DNA of 11,454 nucleotides, from the NCBI GenBank assembly GCA_007130675.1, contig SLSB01000520.1, forward strand, positions 1 to 11,454, given 5' to 3'. The position numbers and the translations under genes were made by a program. The notes below the pieces were generated by a model, which saw only the letters and a list, made by a program, of their open reading frames with translations, had not been told where the DNA came from and searched no databases. Below, piece after piece: positions 7,600-11,454 of this stretch; within the stretch, counting starts at the first letter, position 1; each line of letters starts with the position of its first letter. The DNA is from Candidatus Hydrogenedentota bacterium (lineage in GTDB: Bacteria > Hydrogenedentota > Hydrogenedentia > Hydrogenedentales > SLHB01).

Positions 7600-7672
7600 A
7601 TGCGGCAAGATGCCGCATCCACTCTTCGCGCGCCTATTGCCGACCGGCAAAGTAGATGCGGCATCTTGCCGC
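7600..7672. repeat. Nested inverted repeat (REP-like) after the reductase gene
   Basis: A 17-bp perfect inverted repeat (7602-7618 and 7656-7672) is separated by 37 bp. The left arm is itself a hairpin with an 8-bp stem (atgcggca-aga-tgccgcat, 7600-7618). The right arm folds similarly, with a tct loop. The spacer contains a third hairpin, ttgcc-gacc-ggcaa, at 7637-7650. It begins about 40 nt after the reductase stop codon in the direction of transcription. No T-run follows on the minus strand, so it is not a canonical intrinsic terminator, although it could stabilise the 3' end of the mRNA. It shares no sequence with the element at 108-300. Confidence 0.65.
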
Positions 7673-7714
7673 GCATGCTTGGCAGTTTGCCTGTAGCCTC
7701 GGGCCCTGTGGCGG

Positions 7715-9772
7715 CTATTTCGGCACGCCAAGCTCTTCGCTTTCCGCTTCTTCGGCTTGTTCGAAATCGAGTTCGGCGGTTTGCGGAACCTTCTCGGGGA
7801 TGATCACCTCGCACCTGTCGCCGTCGCAGTAGAGGTCCTGGGCTTCGTCGGTATACATATGCGAGAAGTCGACGGGAGCGAGGCGCGCCACGGCATGCTC
7901 GTACATCTCCTTCGAGATCTCCTGATACGGGGCTTGGGCGTATTGGTGGTCATTGAGGGGGAGGAAACTGACTGATTTGAGGCGCGTCTCGTACAACTCG
8001 AGGATCTTCGGGATATCGCGCGCCTCCTCGGACCGGAAGGTGATGGTGGCGCTGACTTGGTTATCGGCCCAGTAATACTGCATTTGTGCCACGTTCTCGA
8101 CCTGTTCCCACACCGATACCTCGTTCTTCGAGCGTTCGAAGTTTTCGGTCTTCACGGGAAAGTAGACCACCCACGTGTTGTCGCCATAGACCGATTCCTC
8201 GATGTGGTATCCGGCTTTGCGCAAGGGTTCAACCAGTTTGCTGGTCTTGTCGATGCGTATGGCGCGCAAATAGTATTCGGAATGGGCGTAGTGAATGCCC
8301 GGGGTGACGCCCGGCAGCAACGAGACGGTTCCGCTGGGTTTGATGCTCGTCTTCTTGAGGCTCTCGGGCACGCACAGCCACTGTGCGTAAATCCGGTCCA
8401 GGTTGCAGACGTATTTGTAGCCCTCGTCGCACCAATTGAAATGGTTGCGCCGCCCATGCTTCTCGAAGGATTCGACAATACCCGACTGCGACAGCCCGAT
8501 GCGCCGGTTGCGCAGCATGATCGCGTTGGTGCGCTCGTTGTGCGTCGGGACAAGCGTGACAGTCTTCGCGTACAGGTAAGCGAACTTCAGCGTACGCTTG
8601 TATTCCTCGAGGGTGTCATGGCGCGAGGGAAACGTCTCGACCAGATTGCAGATCTCATACGATTCGAGACTCTGCTCGGCACAGGGGTTGGTGCCCGCCA
8701 CTTTTGCGTCAATCCATGTTTCACCATCCTTGAGACGGCCAAACGCCTGGGCATTATGAAGCCAGAAATAGCCGGGTTCGCCGTTCTTGGCGGTCTGGGT
8801 GCCGACACCGTCGTAGTTCATCCCGAGCGCGGCCGCGACGCTGTTGTTCGAGGCCCAGCGCCAGTTCTTGAGCTCTTCGGGAAACAATTCCGGATCTTTC
8901 AGCTTGAGATAATCATCATCGCAGGGGTCGCCGAGCGCGAGTTCGGCGGTCCGGCGCACGCCCCCCGAAACGACGCATTTGCCGATGACGTTCATGAGGT
9001 CGGTGATATCGGCCGAGGTGATGCGCTGGCCAACGCGCCGCGCAAGCACGCGATCCACATTCGCCACGCCGTCCATGAGCGGGCCGGGACCCGGCGCAAT
9101 GCCGCCAAAGGTGCGTATCGGCGAACCTGCGGGCCGTATCTGCGAGTAGTCGACATGTTCGGGGCGCGTGCATGCGCCTGCATACGAATTCAGAACCACG
9201 CGGATAAGTTCGACCCAGCCCTCCTTCGAGTCGTCAACCACATGCACGCGCCCGCGGTCAATCTCTGGTTCCTGGATCACCAGTTTGCCCGCACCTTTCG
9301 TGTCAAAGGCCACACCCGTGCCGAGCAGTGACATGTCCATCAGAAAACAGAAGGGCTCCGAGAACTCGAAATCAATTTCTTCGGTGGAAACGAAGGCGCA
9401 ATTGTTCAGGGCTGCCGAGCCGCGCTGGTAAATGTAGTCGGTGCCCATCATCCACAAGCCACGTCCCGGCGGAAGAAACTTGAAATCCCACATGAGGCGG
9501 AACATTTCCTGGGCCGAGCGTTGGGCTTTCTGTTTATCCCATGGCAATTTGAGGTTTCGGCAATGCGAGAGCTGGATGGTGTAGCAGCCTTCGACCACGC
9601 GCTTGCACGTCTCCCAGTACTCTTCGGTGCGGTTCGGCTCGCCTGGCAGCGGTCGTGCGTAGGTGCGCTTGTAGGTCACATACCCCAACGGCCCCCAGTC
9701 GGGCTGGCGTCCGGCAAATTGCCCCAGAAACTGCGGGTCCAGTTCGAACCGTTCTTTGACCTCGAATAACAT
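7715..9772 (-). CDS. nrdJ: Class II ribonucleoside-triphosphate reductase, adenosylcobalamin-dependent (RTPR/NrdJ type)
   Basis: A 685-residue cytoplasmic enzyme that reduces ribonucleotides to deoxyribonucleotides, generating its thiyl radical from adenosylcobalamin. It resembles the monomeric Lactobacillus leichmannii RTPR more than the longer dimeric NrdJ. The catalytic set is complete: C125 in NNCAFVST, the radical cysteine C364 in NPCAEQ with E366 two residues on, and C375 in YEICNLVE. C364 and C375 are 11 residues apart, as C408 and C419 are in the Lactobacillus enzyme. The PSGTVSLLPGVTPGIHY loop is at 479-495, and the C-terminal redox pair C649/C654 lies in YCDGDRC. About 31 residues, rich in Glu, follow that pair, longer than the tail in the Lactobacillus enzyme. 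The ATG at 9772 has AAGGGG nine bases upstream. A longer frame would overlap thyX. It lies 22 nt after thyX, in the same operon. Confidence 0.95.
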   Translation of the reverse strand: MLFEVKERFELDPQFLGQFAGRQPDWGPLGYVTYKRTYARPLPGEPNRTEEYWETCKRVVEGCYTIQLSHCRNLKLPWDKQKAQRSAQEMFRLMWDFKFLPPGRGLWMMGTDYIYQRGSAALNNCAFVSTEEIDFEFSEPFCFLMDMSLLGTGVAFDTKGAGKLVIQEPEIDRGRVHVVDDSKEGWVELIRVVLNSYAGACTRPEHVDYSQIRPAGSPIRTFGGIAPGPGPLMDGVANVDRVLARRVGQRITSADITDLMNVIGKCVVSGGVRRTAELALGDPCDDDYLKLKDPELFPEELKNWRWASNNSVAAALGMNYDGVGTQTAKNGEPGYFWLHNAQAFGRLKDGETWIDAKVAGTNPCAEQSLESYEICNLVETFPSRHDTLEEYKRTLKFAYLYAKTVTLVPTHNERTNAIMLRNRRIGLSQSGIVESFEKHGRRNHFNWCDEGYKYVCNLDRIYAQWLCVPESLKKTSIKPSGTVSLLPGVTPGIHYAHSEYYLRAIRIDKTSKLVEPLRKAGYHIEESVYGDNTWVVYFPVKTENFERSKNEVSVWEQVENVAQMQYYWADNQVSATITFRSEEARDIPKILELYETRLKSVSFLPLNDHQYAQAPYQEISKEMYEHAVARLAPVDFSHMYTDEAQDLYCDGDRCEVIIPEKVPQTAELDFEQAEEAESEELGVPK

Positions 9773-9794
9773 GAGCCCTGACCCCTTGTTAGCG

Positions 9795-10577
9795 CTAGAC
9801 CTTGCGGTGGGCCGTCTTGACCCAGCGAAGGCCATCCACCATTTCCACCGTATAATCGCCGAACAGATTCGGATACCGGTCTCTTACAGCGTCATAGACC
9901 ATTCCGAACACCAAACGCAATTCTTCCTCGGCATCGGGGGCGGTGCGCACCTCGATGACGTGGCGCAGCGTGCGGAAATTGCACGACCAGCCCACCGTTG
10001 TGGCCAACCCGAGGGGGGCCACGCGCCGGAATGCCGAGGTCAATTGCTTTTTCACTGAGAACTTCGATTCTTCATCAATCGCGAATGCGTCGGCCAACTG
10101 CTGCTGAACCCGCTCGAGCTCCTCGAGGGTCTTGCTGAAGATCTCGAGGCCGTCCTCGTGCTCGCGGATATGCGTGGGCACATACGCCGATAACGCATCA
10201 AGGCGAACATAGCGCAGCGACTCTTGCGAGATGGCCGTGCCCGCGCGGTGGCGCACCAGCTCGTGCGTGAACACGCGGCTCACATCGGCGAAGACAAAGT
10301 TCAACATGGCATGCTCGAGCACACTGCCGTGGCCCACCTCGAGAATGTGGCCGAGATACGCGTCGTTGCCTTTGCGCACGCGAGTCACGTTCGGGTTCAG
10401 CCCCGGCTCGAACGAGCGGTAACACAATCGCCCGTACATTTCACACAGCACCTCTGCGTCGCTGGGGGCATCGGTCGACCAGGAAGGCACGCCGACATGC
10501 TCGAGATAAGCCTGCAGGCCTTCTTCAACCAGGCGCGTTTCCCCAACCAGGAATATTCTAGGCTCCACCAATTCCAT
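9795..10577 (-). CDS. thyX: FAD-dependent thymidylate synthase ThyX
   Basis: A 260-residue flavoenzyme that methylates dUMP to dTMP using methylenetetrahydrofolate and NADPH, releasing tetrahydrofolate rather than dihydrofolate. Family features in order are GHGSVLEHAMLNFVF (82-96), the signature RHRAGTAISQESLRY (109-123), and the substrate-binding region APLGLATTVGWSCNFRTL (187-204) with R202, followed by VRTAPDAEEELR. The signature has one residue more between RHR and the Ser than the usual RHR-X7-S, a variant discussed in the findings. The chosen ATG at 10577 has AAGGCGG upstream and gives the expected N-terminus MELVEPRIFLVGETRL. An in-frame TTG at 10625 and ATG at 10613 would add residues that do not look like the family. 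It is the first gene of a dNTP operon with the reductase. Confidence 0.95.
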   Translation of the reverse strand: MELVEPRIFLVGETRLVEEGLQAYLEHVGVPSWSTDAPSDAEVLCEMYGRLCYRSFEPGLNPNVTRVRKGNDAYLGHILEVGHGSVLEHAMLNFVFADVSRVFTHELVRHRAGTAISQESLRYVRLDALSAYVPTHIREHEDGLEIFSKTLEELERVQQQLADAFAIDEESKFSVKKQLTSAFRRVAPLGLATTVGWSCNFRTLRHVIEVRTAPDAEEELRLVFGMVYDAVRDRYPNLFGDYTVEMVDGLRWVKTAHRKV

Positions 10578-10681
10578 GAAATTACCGCCTTTCGGGCCCC
10601 TGTGCCACGCCATAAGTCTTTCCAAAATAGCGCCTTAACGACAAGAACGCGCGGGTGCCGCTCGAGAGAACCGACTCTCCT

Positions 10682-10695
10682 CCTGCCGAGGCAGG
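10682..10695. promoter_or_regulatory. Palindrome at the predicted thyX transcription start
   Basis: The dyad cctgcc-ga-ggcagg starts right after the -10 hexamer of the thyX promoter, so it spans the predicted transcription start. It could be an operator or the first hairpin of the leader. A second hairpin, gagag-aaccga-ctctc, lies a few bases further into the leader at 10664-10679. Nothing links either to a known regulator. Confidence 0.3.
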
Positions 10696-10696
10696 C

Positions 10697-10725
10697 ATTA
10701 TAGGATTGGCCGTGCTAGATGTCCA
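10697..10725 (-). promoter_or_regulatory. Sigma70-type promoter of the thyX-nrdJ operon
   Basis: On the minus strand TGGACA (10720-10725, 5 of 6 to the -35 consensus) is separated by exactly 17 nt from TATAAT (10697-10702, a perfect -10). Transcription would start near 10690, leaving a leader of about 113 nt to the preferred thyX ATG. This is the strongest promoter match in the window. No NrdR-like box overlaps it. Such boxes occur about 380 bp further upstream. Confidence 0.75.
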
Positions 10726-10736
10726 CTCGAACAAGA

Positions 10737-10910
10737 TCAGTGTTTTCGACGGGCGGGCAAGAGCAGGCGCGGCACGTTGCGCACACTGGAAACCTCCCGA
10801 AACTCACCCCTCCCGAAAAGATTCCTCCCTCGGATTGTTCTGATACTCCTGAAGAAAACCCCCTCGACTGCATATGCACGGCCGGCGGCTTGTCGCAGCG
10901 CCGATTCCAT
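10737..10910 (-). CDS. Possible small basic protein, 57 aa, unrecognised
   Basis: An ATG with GGAAG eight bases upstream opens a 57-codon frame that ends just before the -35 hexamer of the thyX promoter. The product would be rich in Arg, beginning MESALRQAAGRAYAVEG and ending in a basic tail. I recognise no domain, signal peptide or membrane segment. It lies between the NrdR-like boxes and thyX, so it would be the first gene of a transcript starting at the boxes. Short frames of this length arise by chance in GC-rich DNA, and the codon usage is not as GC3-rich as in the neighbouring genes. I regard it as more likely non-coding than coding. Confidence 0.15.
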   Translation of the reverse strand: MESALRQAAGRAYAVEGVFFRSIRTIRGRNLFGRGEFREVSSVRNVPRLLLPARRKH

Positions 10911-11077
10911 ACTTCACACTTCCGTGCGCGTACTCGCTACATATGGTACGACTGAGACAACAGCTACTCAATATGAGGTATTCCCTTCGACTACACCCAG
11001 TTTCACAGGGAGCATTCGTTTTGTCAAGGGGAGTGAAGGTTAACGGTCTTGCTTCTGTAAATGCAACCACTACCGCA

Positions 11078-11124
11078 TATCAACATATTGTGTTATGCAC
11101 AAGTTTATGCACAATATATTGTAT
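11078..11124. promoter_or_regulatory. Tandem NrdR-like boxes
   Basis: Two 16-mers resemble the NrdR operator (consensus ACACWATATATWGTGT). The one at 11109-11124, GCACAATATATTGTAT, matches 14 of 16 positions and has the perfect palindrome acaatatattgt at its core. The one at 11078-11093, TATCAACATATTGTGT, matches 12 of 16. Their starts are 31 bp apart with a 15-bp gap, the roughly three-helical-turn spacing known for paired NrdR boxes. NrdR is the zinc-ribbon/ATP-cone repressor of ribonucleotide reductase genes, and an nrdJ operon lies downstream. The boxes are about 500 nt from thyX, unusually far. Consensus and spacing are from memory. Confidence 0.6.
11093..11113 (+). promoter_or_regulatory. 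Two DnaA-box-like 9-mers TTATGCACA
   Basis: TTATGCACA occurs at 11093-11101 and again at 11105-11113, in the same orientation and 12 bp apart. Both fit the relaxed E. coli DnaA box TTATNCACA. They fill the gap between the two NrdR-like boxes and overlap the edges of both. They also create an 8-bp inverted repeat, atattgtg (11085-11092) with cacaatat (11110-11117). DnaA is known to regulate the nrdAB promoter in E. coli. No dnaA or other replication gene is visible, so an origin is less likely than a promoter-linked role. Confidence 0.4.
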
Positions 11125-11146
11125 AATAATCGGCAGGGGCGATGAA
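11118..11146 (-). promoter_or_regulatory. Weak candidate promoter overlapping the NrdR-like box
   Basis: On the minus strand TTCATC (11141-11146, about 3 of 6 to the -35 consensus) lies 17 nt from TACAAT (11118-11123, 5 of 6 to the -10 consensus). The -10 lies inside the better NrdR-like box, and the second box would fall just after the start site. That is the arrangement expected of a repressed promoter. The -35 is poor, so this rests mostly on position. A transcript from here would have a leader of about 500 nt before thyX. Confidence 0.3.
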
Positions 11147-11267
11147 GAGCAGGGCTTCGAGCCCAGATAGAGCCGCTGCGTGAAGCGGAGAAGTCGGAAT
11201 CTGTTATTAAGTCGTGGCGGAAATGGCCCGGGTGACCGGACTCGCGTTTGGAGGGCGCGGAGGCACC

Positions 11268-11454
11268 TTACATGTCGAAATCCACGATTATGGTGCGGCC
11301 TTCGTCAATCACTACGGTTTGTGTAACGATATCGCCAGGCGTGACAAGGCGCCTTGTCACTCTCGGTGTTTGAACTTCGACCTCGCCGCTCGGCAAACCC
11401 GAGATGCTGTAGCGGCCTCGCGCATCCGTTTGCACGTGACGGGATATGCCGCCC
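11268..11454 (-). CDS. Partial protein, C-terminal carboxypeptidase-regulatory-like domain
   Basis: The frame is open from the right edge of the window to a TAA at 11268 and gives the last 61 or so residues of a protein whose start lies outside. It contains TDARGRYSISGLPSGEVEVQ, the Y/G-x-F/Y-x-x-x-G-L-P-x-G-x-Y/V pattern of carboxypeptidase-regulatory-like (CarboxypepD_reg, CNA-B-like) beta-sandwich repeats. A strand-rich end, TQTVVIDEGRTIIVDFDM, follows. Such domains are usual in secreted or surface proteins and in TonB-receptor-like proteins. It shares orientation with its neighbours but is separated from the thyX operon by the regulatory region. The full protein's function cannot be stated. 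Confidence 0.7.
   Translation of the reverse strand, partial: GGISRHVQTDARGRYSISGLPSGEVEVQTPRVTRRLVTPGDIVTQTVVIDEGRTIIVDFDM

Larger units (their letters stand above)
7403..7714. other. Intergenic region: operon promoter plus palindromic repeat
   Basis: This 312-nt gap separates the end of the ribonucleotide reductase gene from the start of the polysaccharide operon. It holds the promoter at 7469-7497, a palindrome over its start site, a looser dyad ctgt-aaacaa-acag at 7531-7544, and the nested inverted repeat at 7600-7672. I see no open reading frame worth calling. I recognise no c-di-GMP or other riboswitch in the leader of about 60 nt. Confidence 0.6.
10726..11267. other. Long intergenic region upstream of the thyX promoter
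   Basis: This stretch of about 540 nt has lower GC than the genes around it, most clearly from about 10,900 to 11,130. It carries the NrdR-like and DnaA-like boxes at 11078-11124. It also has a 10-bp direct repeat, cctcccgaaa, at 10793-10802 and 10809-10818, and a TTGACA-like hexamer on the minus strand at 11022-11027 without a good -10. Two small hairpins lie at its right end: gggc-ttcga-gccc near 11151-11163, and ccgct-gcgtga-agcgg at 11173-11188. I looked for a B12 riboswitch upstream of the cobalamin-dependent reductase and did not find one. One small open frame (10737-10910) is listed separately. Confidence 0.5.

Noticed and set aside
7600..7672. Intrinsic terminator of the reductase operon
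   Set aside because: The hairpins are strong, but no T-run follows on the minus strand, so a repeat element is the better description.
8057..9331. Plus-strand open frame of 424 codons
   Set aside because: It is antisense to the ribonucleotide reductase, whose catalytic residues are all present. The plus-strand product is not recognisable.
10804..11070. Minus-strand open frame of 88 codons starting at a GTG under the NrdR-like boxes
   Set aside because: It has several Cys residues but not the zinc-ribbon pattern of NrdR or any other domain. It has no good ribosome binding site, and its composition does not look like that of the neighbouring genes.
10578..11077. Adenosylcobalamin riboswitch in the thyX-nrdJ leader
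   Set aside because: A cobalamin-dependent enzyme made this worth seeking, but I could not find the conserved B12-box sequence or a plausible receptor-domain core on the minus strand.
11093..11127. Replication origin
   Set aside because: Only two DnaA-like boxes are present, and no dnaA, dnaN or gidA gene is visible. The overlap with NrdR-like boxes upstream of a reductase operon is better explained as promoter regulation. Genome-wide GC skew would settle it.
11141..11188. tRNA gene suggested by a TTCGAGCCC stretch
   Set aside because: The TTCGA lies in a 5-nt loop of a 4-bp hairpin, not a 7-nt T loop with a 5-bp stem. No acceptor, D or anticodon arms can be built around it.

Overview
The window is about 11.5 kb of GC-rich bacterial DNA in which every supportable gene lies on the minus strand, so transcription runs right to left. 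Two operons fill most of it. The organism cannot be named. The GC-rich genes, the palindromic intergenic repeats, a CGATYY hexamer satellite and the pairing of a cobalamin-dependent reductase with ThyX suggest an environmental, possibly uncultured lineage (Planctomycetes/Verrucomicrobia/Hydrogenedentota-like), but that is an impression and not a proof.

Layout from left to right. 1-829 has no supportable gene. It holds a nested palindromic repeat element (108-300), a small hairpin region (381-421) and a satellite of about 16 hexamers (594-693). 830-7402 is a five-gene surface or exopolysaccharide operon. In transcription order it encodes a polyprenyl-phosphate sugar-1-phosphate transferase, a Wzx-type flippase, a Wzy/O-antigen ligase-type membrane protein and two GT4-type glycosyltransferases. 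The genes are packed with gaps of 10 and 13 nt and with GTGA and TGATG stop/start overlaps. A good sigma70-type promoter (TTGACT-17-TAAACT) sits about 67 nt upstream, with a perfect palindrome over its predicted start. 7403-7714 carries that promoter and a second, unrelated palindromic repeat (7600-7672).

7715-10577 is a two-gene DNA-precursor operon: thyX (FAD-dependent thymidylate synthase), then a class II adenosylcobalamin-dependent ribonucleotide reductase of the monomeric RTPR type with all expected catalytic cysteines. A very good promoter (TGGACA-17-TATAAT) lies directly upstream of thyX. About 500 nt upstream of thyX is an AT-rich patch (11078-11124). It carries two sequences resembling NrdR boxes exactly 31 bp apart, interleaved with two TTATGCACA DnaA-box-like 9-mers. 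The leader between this patch and thyX holds at most one unrecognised 57-codon ORF. The right edge contains the C-terminal end of an unrelated protein with a carboxypeptidase-regulatory-like beta-sandwich repeat.

How the genes work together: the left operon would load a sugar phosphate onto a membrane lipid carrier, extend it, flip it and polymerise or ligate it. The right operon makes deoxyribonucleotides and dTMP by routes that need cobalamin and flavin. The combined NrdR/DnaA-like regulatory patch is the most interesting item here.
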